A DNA stretch of 64,000 nt. It comes from Thermoleophilia bacterium (GTDB lineage: Bacteria; Actinomycetota; Thermoleophilia; RBG-16-64-13). The stretch lies in assembly GCA_026415615.1 (NCBI GenBank), contig JAOAGT010000004.1, positions 1-64,000 on the forward strand. The letters are read 5' to 3'. Under the pieces are notes generated by a model. The model saw nothing but the letters and a program-made list of their open reading frames with translations, was not told the origin of the DNA and did no database searches. Both the position numbers and the translations under genes were made by a program. Positions 45,526 to 55,137 of this stretch are shown here, one piece after another. Numbering within the stretch: the first letter of the stretch is position 1; each line of letters starts with the position of its first letter.

Positions 45526-46620
45526 TCACTCGCCTTTTCTCTCGCGTCTAACTAATAGTGCGCCAATGATGTCACAGATTCGCTGTGTTGCGTCGGGGCG
45601 CGCAAGACGCAAGGCAGCCTGTTTCATCTTCTCGTTAACATTCCAATCAAGAAGTTCGTCTACCGTCTGAGCCAGACGAACACCGTTAAGTTCCTGATCG
45701 GGAATCATGACGGCCGCGCCTGCCTTCTCCAGAGTTCTGGCATTCTTGGTCTGATGATCTCCGGCAGCAAGAGGATACGGGACCAATATCGCCGGGATTC
45801 CCCGAGCCAGAATCTCAGCCACCGATCCCCCTGCTCGGCTCACCACCACGTTGGCCGCTGCAAGCGCCAATGGGTAATCATCAAGAAAAGCGTGTACTTG
45901 GTAGAGCGGATTTGCTTGAGAACGGTTAACCACAGCCGCCACCCGATCAAAATCACGCTGCCCTGCTACATGGATCACATGGTATGAAGTAGGACGCAGA
46001 GCAAAAGCCTCTATAGCCGCATCGTTTAAGCTGCGAGCGCCCAAACTCCCTCCCACGACCAACACCACCGGTCGCTGGGGATCAAGGCCAAAACGTAGCA
46101 CCGCCTCGTGCCTGGTAGCCGAGAGTAAGGCCGGTCTGAGAGGCCGTCCAGTATACACAAATCGGTCGTTCTCGCGCTGCGGGTCGGGAAAAGAAAGACA
46201 AACCTTGTCCACGAAACGGCTTAGGACCCTATTGGTCCACCCCATATGGGAGTCCATTTCTACAATCACCGTGGGAATTCGAAGCACCGCAGCCTCAGCC
46301 ACTACCGGTCCAGAAGCGTAGGCGCCCACCCCTACGACGCAGTGCGGACGAAATTGGCGCAGAACCCGAAAAGCATCAGCAGCCGCCAGGGGCAACGTAC
46401 ACAAAGCAGCGGCAAACCCTAGATTCAGCGCTCGATTGATCCCGCGCACTCGGACCGTGTACAGAGGGTAACCGGCCTGCGGAACCAGGTCGGTTTCCAT
46501 CCCGCGCTTAGTTCCACTGAAGGCGACTTCGTGACCGGCCTTCGTCAGAACGTCCGCCAGAGCTAGTGCCGGCACGACGTGCCCAGCGGTCCCGCCTCCA
46601 GCTATCAATATTCGTGACAT
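45526..46620 (-). CDS. murG: UDP-GlcNAc:lipid I GlcNAc transferase
   Basis: MurG is the peripheral membrane glycosyltransferase that converts lipid I to lipid II. The 364-residue GT-B protein opens ILIAGGGTAGHVVPALALA; the second G-loop lies near VGVGAYASGPVVAEA, and the C-terminal half carries VVGGSLGARSLND and the donor-site VVSRAGGSVAEILARGIPAILVPYP. ATG 46620, with GAGG 7 nt upstream, matches the family N terminus. It lies inside the 3' end of ftsW, giving a 113-nt overlap in a different frame. Order ftsW-murG-murC is standard. Confidence 0.95.
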   Translation of the reverse strand: MSRILIAGGGTAGHVVPALALADVLTKAGHEVAFSGTKRGMETDLVPQAGYPLYTVRVRGINRALNLGFAAALCTLPLAAADAFRVLRQFRPHCVVGVGAYASGPVVAEAAVLRIPTVIVEMDSHMGWTNRVLSRFVDKVCLSFPDPQRENDRFVYTGRPLRPALLSATRHEAVLRFGLDPQRPVVLVVGGSLGARSLNDAAIEAFALRPTSYHVIHVAGQRDFDRVAAVVNRSQANPLYQVHAFLDDYPLALAAANVVVSRAGGSVAEILARGIPAILVPYPLAAGDHQTKNARTLEKAGAAVMIPDQELNGVRLAQTVDELLDWNVNEKMKQAALRLARPDATQRICDIIGALLVRRERKGE

Positions 46621-47842
46621 TCCTAAACCTCGAATTCTGCCGCTCCTGCGAAGCAGGAGCCCGTCTTGCGGCAGCAAGGATCAAGCCTACGCAGGCGAGC
46701 ATCACCACTAGACTACTCCTGCCATAGCTCACAAACGGCAACGGCACGCCGGTAAGCGGAAGCGCTCCAATAACCCCCCCTATGTTTATAGCTGCCTGCA
46801 GGGTAATCAGCATACCGCAGCCGCCAATCAGCAGCTTGCCCGTGCCGTCTGCACAGCAACTGGCCAAACGCCACGAAGCAACTGCCAAGATCACAAAAAG
46901 AATTATCACAACAGCACACCCAACAAAGCCCAGCTCCTCGCCCAAGATGCTAAAGATCATGTCGGTATGAGCTTCGGGCAGATACTGAAATTTCTGGACA
47001 CTTTGACCCGGCCCAGCCCCCAACCAGCCACCCCGGCCTAAAGCAATGAGAGATTGCATGAGCTGATAACCCGAATCTTTGGGATCACGTGAAGGGTCCC
47101 AAAAAACAAGGAAGCGGCTTAGCCGCTCTTGGCTGGTCAACACTAGCACCAGAGCACCCAAAAGGCCCGTGCTGGCGAGAGCAAGCCAATGCCTCGCCTT
47201 CATGCCCCCGAGCCAGAACATACCCAAAACAATGCCCGCAATGATAAGAGCTGTGCCTAGGTCGCCCTCGAGCACAACCAACGCACAGAAGACCATCCCA
47301 AGGGCCCCAAAAGGCCATACAAACGAAAGGAAGTCCCCAACGTGCGAGCGCCGGTTCGAAAGGAAGTAGGCGCCCAACAGCACAACAGCCAATTTGGCAA
47401 ACTCCGACGGCTGCAGACTTGCGGGCCCAAGTGCGAGCCAACTCGTAGAGCCTCCGCGAGACTGGCCCAGCGAAGGTACATGCACCAAGAGAAGCAGCAG
47501 TGCAGCCACGCTAGCCACCAGCCAAAGCCACTGCTTAAGTCGTCGGTAGTTTAGCCGCATCGCAATAGCCAGGCAGGCAAGCCCTATGAGTGCGGCAACC
47601 CCTTGCTGCTTAATGTAAGTGAACTTCCCCCCATCTTGCGGACTCACTGCAATAGAGACCGAAAGAAGCATGCACAGCCCAAAACCCAGCAGCACAAGAC
47701 TCGAAATCCACACCAGGTGGTAGGCAACCGTGGCCTTGTCTTTTACCACAAGCCGCCTGGAAGGCTCAACCAGAGGCCGAACCTCGGCAGAGGTTCTAGT
47801 CTTGGCTAAAGACCGAGAGGAGCGTGCAGCCAGTGTACTCAC
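46508..47842 (-). CDS. ftsW: Septal peptidoglycan polymerase FtsW (SEDS family)
   Basis: FtsW is the SEDS glycosyltransferase that polymerises lipid II at the septum with FtsI. The 444-residue protein has a basic N-terminal tail of about 35 residues and around ten transmembrane segments. Family motifs include PSEFAKLAVVLLGAYFL and VVLEGDLGTALII in the middle, YQLMQSLIALGRGGWLGAGPGQS, EAHTDMIFSILGEELG in the long extracytoplasmic loop, and GVPLPFVSYGRSSL at the end. Position between murD and murG marks it as FtsW rather than RodA. Its last 38 residues are Arg/Ser-rich and are encoded by DNA that also encodes the start of MurG. Confidence 0.95.
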   Translation of the reverse strand: MSTLAARSSRSLAKTRTSAEVRPLVEPSRRLVVKDKATVAYHLVWISSLVLLGFGLCMLLSVSIAVSPQDGGKFTYIKQQGVAALIGLACLAIAMRLNYRRLKQWLWLVASVAALLLLLVHVPSLGQSRGGSTSWLALGPASLQPSEFAKLAVVLLGAYFLSNRRSHVGDFLSFVWPFGALGMVFCALVVLEGDLGTALIIAGIVLGMFWLGGMKARHWLALASTGLLGALVLVLTSQERLSRFLVFWDPSRDPKDSGYQLMQSLIALGRGGWLGAGPGQSVQKFQYLPEAHTDMIFSILGEELGFVGCAVVIILFVILAVASWRLASCCADGTGKLLIGGCGMLITLQAAINIGGVIGALPLTGVPLPFVSYGRSSLVVMLACVGLILAAARRAPASQERQNSRFRNVTNIDSWRRDRWARRAGTSSGGRSDEGRSRSRLQWN

Positions 47843-49362
47843 CTGCCCTCCTCCTTAATGAGGCGCTCGACAAGAGACCGAAAGTGCTCGCCCCTTTCTT
47901 CGTAGTTTCTGTACTGGTCAAAACTGGCGCACGCCGGTGCTAGCAGCACGACGTCACCCGCCTCGGCCGCGCTAGCGGCGGCGAGAACAGCTTTTTCGAG
48001 ATCCCCACACATGAAGATCTCGGGAATACTGTCAAGACCCTCGTTTTCTCGCACCTCGGCAAACGCAGCCTCAATCAGCGGCGCCGCCTCCCCTATGAGA
48101 TAAACCCCCTTGCAGCCCCGGGCGCACGCGCGAGCGATAGGTCGATAATCTGAAGCCTTGTCTCTACCGCCCAAAATCAAGTGCGTGCGCTCCGGAAATG
48201 CAGCAAGCGCGGTCAAAGTGGCGTCAACGTTTGTTGCCTTACTATCGTTTATGTACGCGACTCCGCGCGCCTCTCCTACTTTCTCCAGGCGGTGCGCCAC
48301 ACCCCGGAAAGTAGCCAACCCTTCGGCTATTGCGTCCAAAGAGGCGCCGCGCGCATGAGCCGCTAAAGCCGCCGCCAGGCAGTTTTCCAGATTGTGCCGT
48401 CCTGGAAGCAGGAGATCGGCCCGAGACAGCAACCTTTGACCATGCAAGTAGAGCCAATCACCGTCTATCCAGGCACAGAGTCCTCCGCTACCGCTTGGGC
48501 GCCTGCAAGTCTCTAAGATCCCCGACTCCAACAACCTGGAAATGTCGTCAGTAGAGAAATACTGAACCTGCGGTCCGTCGGACCTGTTCGACAACTCACG
48601 ACCGAAGGCGGCCACCGCCGGGTCGCTCAGATTGAGTACTGCGGTGTCCACCTCTCGCTGATTTCGGAAGAGATTGGCCTTACAGGCCAGATAGCGCTCC
48701 ATAGAACCGTGACGGTCAAGATGGTCTGGTGTAAGGTTGAGAAACACCCCCACCGCGGGACGGAACCGTTCGATGTTCTCCAATTGGAAGCTAGAAACCT
48801 CGGTCACCAGCTCCTCACTCGGCGTTACTTCTTCCACCAACGACGTCACCGCTATTCCAATGTTGCCTACAGTCCGACACTTAATCTGCGCGGAAGTTAG
48901 CAGGTGTCCCAAGAGCGCCGTAGTGGTGGTCTTTCCATTAGTTCCCGTAACACAGTCAAACGGGTTGGGAAGTAGCACGTAAGCAAGTTCAAGCTCACTC
49001 CAAATCGGCACTCCGCGCTCACGTGCTATCGCCACTGGAAAAGCTTCTTCTGGAACCCCGGGACTTTTGATTACCAGATCGGGCAAGGGCCAGGCTTCAG
49101 CAAGCTCAACCTCTGGAATAAACCGCGCCCCCCGGTCAACCACTTGAGCTAACCCATGAAGACGGTCGGGAGGCAATCGATCGCTAATGACAACTTCCCT
49201 CCCGAGACGAAGGAGTGCTGAGGCCGCAGCGCAGCCTGATCGGCTGGCTCCCAGAACAAGAACGCGACGTACCTGTTCTGGAAGACCGTAGCCTCCGTAG
49301 TTCCCACTGGGAAAAGCGTGCACGTCAGTTCCACTAACCGTAATTGGGGTCGACATGTTCAT
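47839..49362 (-). CDS. murD: UDP-N-acetylmuramoylalanine-D-glutamate ligase
   Basis: MurD adds D-glutamate to UDP-MurNAc-L-Ala. The protein (507 residues) shows VLVLGASRSGCAAASALL in the N-terminal domain, the ATP loop CVTGTNGKTTTTALLGHLL, EVSSFQLENIERFRPAVGVFLN in the centre and the C-terminal NDSKATNVDATLTAL and ILGGRDKASDY. It is about 50 residues longer than typical MurD: an N-terminal extension (about 30 residues) and a longer central loop (RLLESGILETCRRPSGSGG). ATG 49362 overlaps the mraY stop as ATGA; ATG 49356 has a better ribosome-binding site. It overlaps ftsW by 4 nt. Confidence 0.95.
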   Translation of the reverse strand: MNMSTPITVSGTDVHAFPSGNYGGYGLPEQVRRVLVLGASRSGCAAASALLRLGREVVISDRLPPDRLHGLAQVVDRGARFIPEVELAEAWPLPDLVIKSPGVPEEAFPVAIARERGVPIWSELELAYVLLPNPFDCVTGTNGKTTTTALLGHLLTSAQIKCRTVGNIGIAVTSLVEEVTPSEELVTEVSSFQLENIERFRPAVGVFLNLTPDHLDRHGSMERYLACKANLFRNQREVDTAVLNLSDPAVAAFGRELSNRSDGPQVQYFSTDDISRLLESGILETCRRPSGSGGLCAWIDGDWLYLHGQRLLSRADLLLPGRHNLENCLAAALAAHARGASLDAIAEGLATFRGVAHRLEKVGEARGVAYINDSKATNVDATLTALAAFPERTHLILGGRDKASDYRPIARACARGCKGVYLIGEAAPLIEAAFAEVRENEGLDSIPEIFMCGDLEKAVLAAASAAEAGDVVLLAPACASFDQYRNYEERGEHFRSLVERLIKEEGR

Positions 49363-50339
49363 CCTGCCGGAAGACGAGTGTTGCTCAGGTAATACAGCGC
49401 AAATCCCGCGCCAGCGAGAACCGCGGCTATGATCCAAAAGCGCACGATAATCTTGGATTCAGACCACCCTTTAAGCTCAAAATGGTGGTGGATGGGGGCC
49501 ATGAGGAGCACACGCCGCCGCCAGACTTTAAACGTGAATACTTGGATCATCACACTTGCGGCCTCAATGACGAAGAGCCCCCCGATCAGCAGGAGAAGAA
49601 GCTCCATGTTAGTCGCCACAGCCATGCCTGCCAGCCCGGCACCCAGAGCAAGTGACCCCGTGTCTCCCATAAAAACGGTGGCAGGATGCGAGTTGTACCA
49701 TAAGAACCCTACGAGCGCCCCGGTAAAACAGGCCCCCAAGATAGCGAGGTCAGCTTCACCCTGAAGAAAGGCGATGCCAGCGTAGGCAAACATTGCTACT
49801 GCTACCGCCCCACCAGCAAGACCATCCAGACCATCGGTGAGATTGGCTGCGTTTGAAAACCCAGCAATAAGCAGGTAGGCAAATACGTAGTAGCCCCAGC
49901 TGATCTCAAACCCTTCTCTTAAGAAAGGAAAACTAAGGCGGGTGTCCACCCCGGCCCACTGTTCTGCAACAAAAAGGGCTACTCCTACTAGCGGAATTTG
50001 AAGCGCGAGCTTGAGGCGGGCGTTCAACCCCAAGGAGCGGTGACGCCACTTCTTGATCAGGTCATCCGCCAGCCCTATAGCTCCACAGCCAAAGGCCAGG
50101 ATAAGCACCACCACGCTGGGGGCGGTTCTTTGACCAAAAAGCAGATAGGGTATCAGTGCAGATACCAGGATAAGCAAACCGCCCATCGTGGGCGTCCCCT
50201 GTTTTGCGTTGTGACGCTCAGGAGTAAGTTCCCTTATGTTTTGCCCTATGCCACGTTTCTGGAGCCACCGGATAAACCACGGTCCCGCCACCAGACCGAT
50301 GACTAAGGCTACCAACGTGGCTTCCATTACTTTGAGCAC
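49359..50339 (-). CDS. mraY: Phospho-N-acetylmuramoyl-pentapeptide transferase
   Basis: MraY transfers the pentapeptide sugar phosphate to undecaprenyl phosphate, making lipid I at the inner face of the membrane. The 326-residue protein has about ten hydrophobic segments and the family motifs KQGTPTMGGLLIL, the Mg-site GLADDLIKK, NAANLTDGLDGLAGG, the NSHPATVFMGDTGSLALG loop and the HHHFE box in MAPIHHHFELKGWSE. A GTG start at 50339 follows AGGGG at 7 nt. It sits between murF (36 nt upstream) and murD (4-nt overlap). Confidence 0.97.
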   Translation of the reverse strand: MLKVMEATLVALVIGLVAGPWFIRWLQKRGIGQNIRELTPERHNAKQGTPTMGGLLILVSALIPYLLFGQRTAPSVVVLILAFGCGAIGLADDLIKKWRHRSLGLNARLKLALQIPLVGVALFVAEQWAGVDTRLSFPFLREGFEISWGYYVFAYLLIAGFSNAANLTDGLDGLAGGAVAVAMFAYAGIAFLQGEADLAILGACFTGALVGFLWYNSHPATVFMGDTGSLALGAGLAGMAVATNMELLLLLIGGLFVIEAASVMIQVFTFKVWRRRVLLMAPIHHHFELKGWSESKIIVRFWIIAAVLAGAGFALYYLSNTRLPAG

Positions 50340-50375
50340 AGCTTTACCCCTAGTAGTGATTTGTTGTAAAGGTTG

Positions 50376-51866
50376 CTAGTTCACCTTCTTGCCATCAGGC
50401 CCCAACCACCGACCAGATCTTGCCGCCAAAATCGTCTCGTCGGCCAGCCTGTCAAGCCTGAGCGCCCTAGAAGCCTTGAACAAGACGACATCGCCCGGTT
50501 GCAGGCTGTCCCAGATAGCAGAGGGTTCTCCATCGGGAGGGATATGTCCTGCAATCCTTCGCGTCGGTCCGGTCAAAGCTACACCGCTTTTTTCAAACCC
50601 GCTTACAAAATGGACAGCTAGGTTTCCAATCCCCCACAAGACTGCGACCCCAGCCCGGCCTGCGTGCATACCCACCTCTTCGTGGTAACGGACTGCCTCT
50701 GGACCGAGCTCCAGCATGTCGCCCAATATAGCCACCGGCCGTCTCGCCTCCTCGCGTGCAATTCGCACGAGTCCGTCAATAGCTGCCTTCACAGCTACCG
50801 GGTTGGCGTTATAGGTATCGTCAATCACCACAAGACCCCCCGCCCTATGAACCCGCCAGCGTCGCTCGCTAAACAGGCACGACCGAATTCCCGGCAAACA
50901 TTCGTCGAGAGGAAATCCTCCGACATAGCAAGCAGCAGCTGCTGCCACCACATTCTCAACCACATAGGGAGGCAAAGCATCTGTCTCCACTTCTACTTGA
51001 GTGTCAGGGGTGCGCACCGTTAGGCGCCGCACGAGCCCTCCCTCGCCCGTGGAATACAAGCCAACTACTTCCGCCTCCCGACACCCAGGGTCAGTGGAAA
51101 ACCGCACTACGCGGGCCTTGGTCGGAGTCTTGCGTAGAGCTCCATCAAGCGGCTCGCACTGTGAAGGAATCACTGCAGCGCCGGTATTCGGCAAGTAAGC
51201 AAGGAGCTCAGCCTTAGCTTGAGCCACCGCCTCTATAGTTCCCAGTAACTCAAGATGAACTGGATGAACATTGACTATCACACCTATGTCCGGTTCAGCA
51301 ATTTGCGCCAAGGCCGCTATTTGGCCAGGACCTCGCATGGCCATCTCGACTACCACGGCTTCGGTGTGGGGTTCTATCGAAAAAAGCGTAAGGGGAACAC
51401 CGATCTCGTTGTTTTGGTTGCCCTGAGTAGCGGTAACCGTGCAAATCTCGCCGAGCATGGCGGCAAGAAGATCCTTGGTAGTGGTCTTACCTACACTGCC
51501 CGTAACGGCGAAGACAATAGCCTTAGATTTCCGTCGCACCGCCTGCGCTAGCGCCCCCAGGGCCGCTAGAGTGTCGGGCACCTCATATATAGGCCCCAGC
51601 ATCACTGCTCTAGCCGCACTCACGCTGCTTAGCGGGCTCGCGGTCGCTCGGTTTCGCCAACGGTCAGCTTGAACAACCGCGCCAGACGCGCCGGCAGCAA
51701 AGGCAGCCTCGACAAACTGGTGGCCGTCATGATGCTGTCCGCTCAGGGCAATGAACAAATCTCCTGGCCTCGTAGTGCGGCTGTCAATGCTGACCCCGAC
51801 TACAGCGGCGTCAAGAGCCTCTAGTCCCAATGCCTGGCCGGCTTCATGCGGGCTAAGTATGATCAT
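50376..51866 (-). CDS. murF: UDP-N-acetylmuramoyl-tripeptide-D-alanyl-D-alanine ligase
   Basis: MurF adds the D-Ala-D-Ala dipeptide, finishing the cytoplasmic pentapeptide. The 496-residue protein carries DSRTTRPGDLFIAL in the N-terminal domain, the ATP loop VTGSVGKTTTKDLLAAML, GNQNNEIGVPLTL after it, VVEMAMRGPGQI in the centre and DDTYNANPVAVKAAIDGL and ILGDMLELG in the C-terminal domain. ATG at 51866 overlaps the murE stop by 4 nt (ATGA), so murE and murF are coupled. Its family is distinguished from MurE by the GSVGKTT rather than GTNGKTT loop. Confidence 0.96.
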   Translation of the reverse strand: MIILSPHEAGQALGLEALDAAVVGVSIDSRTTRPGDLFIALSGQHHDGHQFVEAAFAAGASGAVVQADRWRNRATASPLSSVSAARAVMLGPIYEVPDTLAALGALAQAVRRKSKAIVFAVTGSVGKTTTKDLLAAMLGEICTVTATQGNQNNEIGVPLTLFSIEPHTEAVVVEMAMRGPGQIAALAQIAEPDIGVIVNVHPVHLELLGTIEAVAQAKAELLAYLPNTGAAVIPSQCEPLDGALRKTPTKARVVRFSTDPGCREAEVVGLYSTGEGGLVRRLTVRTPDTQVEVETDALPPYVVENVVAAAAACYVGGFPLDECLPGIRSCLFSERRWRVHRAGGLVVIDDTYNANPVAVKAAIDGLVRIAREEARRPVAILGDMLELGPEAVRYHEEVGMHAGRAGVAVLWGIGNLAVHFVSGFEKSGVALTGPTRRIAGHIPPDGEPSAIWDSLQPGDVVLFKASRALRLDRLADETILAARSGRWLGPDGKKVN

Positions 51867-53425
51867 GACTCTAAACCACAAAGCTCCACAAGTAGCTGCC
51901 TGGCCACCTCGCGGTCATCAAACGGGACAGTTCTGTCGGCAAACTCCTGACCTGTTTCGTGCCCTTTGCCTAGAATCATCACCGTGTCAGACGGCTGGGC
52001 CAGCGCCAGCGCTTTTGCTATAGCCAAACGCCGGTCTGGCTCTACGATCGCCCTGTCAGGCTGGGCTAGCCCGGCCAATATGTCGGAGATGATCGCGAGC
52101 GGATCCTCTGAGCGCGGGTTATCGGAGGTGACAACGACTATATCTGCGCCCATCTCGGCCTCACGCCCCATCAACGGACGCTTTCTTTTGTCTCGATTGC
52201 CTCCACAACCAAGCACTGCTATCACGCGCCCAGGCGTTATAGCCCGGGCTGTCGTAAGAACATTTCGCACCGAATCCGGAGTATGTGCATAGTCCACAAG
52301 GACACGGAATTCCTGTCCCACCTCCACTGGCTCCATACGTCCGGGAACGCCAGCAAACTTGAAAACGTCGGCGATCATCTGCTCTAGATCAAGCCCCACA
52401 GCCAGACCGAGACCAAGAGCGGTAAGCACGTTGGCCAAGTTGAACTTGCCAACGAGTGTCGTGGACAGGTTAAGGCGCCGCTCGCGCTCGGTAAAACCAG
52501 CGCGGGCGGCGCCTTGACCCCGCACCGCAACCGTAGCGTGCATGCCCTGTCTTGTAACCGTATGCCCCACCAGCTGAAGATCTGGAGTCCGGCCAGACTC
52601 GGCCATCCACTGATCAGCGCCCTGGGCATCGGTCGAAAAGGTTAAGGTCTGCTCCGAGGGAAAACGAAGGGCCAGCCTCCGCCCGTAGGGATCATCAACA
52701 TTTATAACGGCTACCGTTTCAGGAGTGAGATATTCCGCGTCTACAAAGAGCTGACTCTTTGCGGCAAAGTAACTGTCCAACGTCCCGTGAAAGTCAAGGT
52801 GATCCTGCGTCAGGTTGGTGAAGGCAATCGCGCGAAACTTCGTACCCCTTACGCGATCCAGAGCAAGAGCATGTGATGAAACCTCCATCACCGCTGCTCG
52901 GTCGCCTGCCTCCGCCATTGAGGCTAAGTCGCGCTGCAAGTCAATTGCCTCGGGAGTAGTACGCCCGGCAGCAAACCTCTGGCCACCGATGCGCCGCTCC
53001 ACGGTCCCAAGAAGCCCAGCCTGTACACCAGCCGAGTCGAGCAGATGAGCAATCAGAAAGGCTGAGGTGGTCTTCCCGTTGGTGCCAGTGACTCCCAGGG
53101 TAACCAAGCGACGACTGGGCCATCCGTAGAATGCGGCAGCTACAGGACCCATGATCCGCCGTACGGACGGAACCACAACCTGAGGAACCGAGATCGGCAG
53201 CTCTCGCTCTGCGCAAAGAGCTACAGCCCCTCGAGACACTGCTTCAGCAGCATAATCATGACCGTCTTTGCTAAAACCGGTCACACAAAAGAACAGCGCC
53301 CCTGGAATAACTTGGGTGCTGCTGTACGTAAGAGCGGAGACGTCCACGTCATGCGTCCCCACCACGCGCCAATCATCGATCCCGGCAAATAGCCTGCTCA
53401 GTTTCACAGGTAGTGATTCTACCAC
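51863..53425 (-). CDS. murE: UDP-N-acetylmuramoyl-tripeptide synthetase, probably meso-diaminopimelate-adding
   Basis: MurE adds the third amino acid of the stem peptide. The 520-residue protein shows the UDP-binding N-terminal domain, GVTGTNGKTTSAFLIAHLL, the central NLTQDHLDFHGTLDSYFAAKSQLF, and the C-terminal VDYAHTPDSVRNVL. The substrate-selecting box reads VTSDNPRSEDP; DNPR is the form associated with meso-diaminopimelate rather than lysine, so DAP-type murein is inferred. GTG 53425 follows GGGAG at 7 nt. It lies 44 nt after ftsI and overlaps murF by 4 nt. Confidence 0.96.
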   Translation of the reverse strand: MVESLPVKLSRLFAGIDDWRVVGTHDVDVSALTYSSTQVIPGALFFCVTGFSKDGHDYAAEAVSRGAVALCAERELPISVPQVVVPSVRRIMGPVAAAFYGWPSRRLVTLGVTGTNGKTTSAFLIAHLLDSAGVQAGLLGTVERRIGGQRFAAGRTTPEAIDLQRDLASMAEAGDRAAVMEVSSHALALDRVRGTKFRAIAFTNLTQDHLDFHGTLDSYFAAKSQLFVDAEYLTPETVAVINVDDPYGRRLALRFPSEQTLTFSTDAQGADQWMAESGRTPDLQLVGHTVTRQGMHATVAVRGQGAARAGFTERERRLNLSTTLVGKFNLANVLTALGLGLAVGLDLEQMIADVFKFAGVPGRMEPVEVGQEFRVLVDYAHTPDSVRNVLTTARAITPGRVIAVLGCGGNRDKRKRPLMGREAEMGADIVVVTSDNPRSEDPLAIISDILAGLAQPDRAIVEPDRRLAIAKALALAQPSDTVMILGKGHETGQEFADRTVPFDDREVARQLLVELCGLES

Positions 53426-53469
53426 CGTGTCGCTCCCCTGCCCGTTCAGCCGGCCTGCCGATCAAGCCT

Positions 53470-55134
53470 TCACTGGGTAGCATCCGGGGGCACGCCCAAT
53501 ACCTGCATCGCGAACTTGGCAATACGTGCAAATGCCGGTGCAGCTACATGAGCCCCCCAGTGTTCCTTGGTAGGCTCATCAACGGTAACCAAGATCACGA
53601 CCCGCGGCTCGCGAGCGGGTATCATCCCCACAAAAGACGCCACCACTCGATCAGCGTAATATCCACCCTCTGGACGCACTTTCTGTGCCGTCCCAGTCTT
53701 CCCCGCCACCGTATACCCCTCGACTTGGGCCAGACGCCCAGTTCCATCCTCTACGGTGACAGTGAGCATTTCGCGCAGTTGTCGAGCAACCTCAGGGCTT
53801 ACAACCTGCCTCCTCCAGGGCTGAACCAGATCCCGAGCCAAATGAGGCTGGACCAAAACTCCGCTGTTAGCAAGAGCTGCATAGGCTGCCGCCATCTGCA
53901 ACGGAGTAACTGCCACACCTTGGCCAAGCGGCACACGAGCAATGGTGGTCCCGTACCATTTTTCAGGCGGCCGGACATATCCGCCAATCTCTCCGGGAAA
54001 ATCGACCCCAAGCGGTTCTCCAAACCCAAATTGGCCGATCATGTCGATAAGTTTGCTCTTCCCAACTTCAAGCGCAATCTTCACTGTGCCTACGTTTGAC
54101 GACCGCGCAAGGATCTGGGTCACAGTGAGCTCTCGGATCTCCGGGAGATTGCCCTCTTCAGCCTCGGGTACAGGCATGTCATATACCTGTATACGCCTCT
54201 CTAAGCGAAAGACCGTGTCAGGCTGCACTAGCCCAGCCTGTAGAGCAGCCGCCACTGTCACGACTTTGAAGATAGAGCCGGGCTCATATTGATCTGTCAC
54301 CACCATGTTGCGCCGATCTGAGTCAGTTACTTCGCTCGAAGCAAACTCATTGGCATCAAAAACCGGCGTGTTAGCCATCGCCAGGATCTCCCCAGTTTGT
54401 GGGTCAAGCACTACGGCGCAGGCTCTTGCCGCCCCAAATTCCTCCACGGTATCCGCGAGCACTCGCTCGGTTTCGAACTGAATATCAGCGTCAATGTTGA
54501 GAACGAGCGATTTTCCTGGGACAGGGTCTTTCGTGGCGACAGTGGTAAGCCACCTTCCTTCGCGACCGGTTACTACCTTTATCTCTCCCTGCCGGCCGCT
54601 AAGTACGTCGTCGTATTCAAGCTCGAGTCCAGCAATTCCCTTATCTCGATCTCCTCCGACAAACCCCAGCAATTGAGGAGCAAGCGCTCCTTTGGGATAC
54701 ACACGCTTCGCCTCGCTACATACTCCAATTCCATCCAGCTTAAGCGCCTTGACTTTGTCCCCAATCTCAGGATCAACTTTCCGGGCTAAGTACCGAAACC
54801 CAGCATCACAAGAAAGCTTGGCCAAAATGGTCTCTTCTGGCTGGCCCAACACAGGAGCTAGCATCGACGCGGCAGTTTGAGGATCTTTCACCTGGCGAGG
54901 ATTGGCATATATGGTCGCCATATCCTCCGACACTGCCAACACGTCCCCGTCACGGTCGCTGATTACTCCCCGGGGAGCCGCAACGGAAATTGTGCGAAGT
55001 GACTGGACATCGGCTTGAGCAGCAAGCTCAGAGGCAGCTACCACCTGAACGTGAAAAGTACGACCTAAGAGCGCCAGTAAGAAAAGGACACCCAGCCCCA
55101 TCAGAAGCGCCAGACGCTTGTTGGCGTGCGCCAT
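53470..55134 (-). CDS. ftsI: Division transpeptidase FtsI (class B penicillin-binding protein)
   Basis: FtsI cross-links septal murein together with FtsW. The 554-residue protein has one N-terminal membrane anchor (about 8-25), a PBP dimerisation domain with APRGVISDRDGDVLAVS at 53-69, and a C-terminal transpeptidase domain. The active-site motifs are SxxK with Ser287 (EPGSIFK), SxN as SSN in LARSSNVGTVK, and KTGT in YTVAGKTGTAQKV. No PASTA domains follow, so the protein is of the short FtsI/PBP2b core type. It begins at ATG 55134, 3 nt after ftsL, and is part of the mraZ-rsmH-ftsL-ftsI block. Confidence 0.96.
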   Translation of the reverse strand: MAHANKRLALLMGLGVLFLLALLGRTFHVQVVAASELAAQADVQSLRTISVAAPRGVISDRDGDVLAVSEDMATIYANPRQVKDPQTAASMLAPVLGQPEETILAKLSCDAGFRYLARKVDPEIGDKVKALKLDGIGVCSEAKRVYPKGALAPQLLGFVGGDRDKGIAGLELEYDDVLSGRQGEIKVVTGREGRWLTTVATKDPVPGKSLVLNIDADIQFETERVLADTVEEFGAARACAVVLDPQTGEILAMANTPVFDANEFASSEVTDSDRRNMVVTDQYEPGSIFKVVTVAAALQAGLVQPDTVFRLERRIQVYDMPVPEAEEGNLPEIRELTVTQILARSSNVGTVKIALEVGKSKLIDMIGQFGFGEPLGVDFPGEIGGYVRPPEKWYGTTIARVPLGQGVAVTPLQMAAAYAALANSGVLVQPHLARDLVQPWRRQVVSPEVARQLREMLTVTVEDGTGRLAQVEGYTVAGKTGTAQKVRPEGGYYADRVVASFVGMIPAREPRVVILVTVDEPTKEHWGAHVAAPAFARIAKFAMQVLGVPPDATQ

Positions 55135-55137
55135 GGC

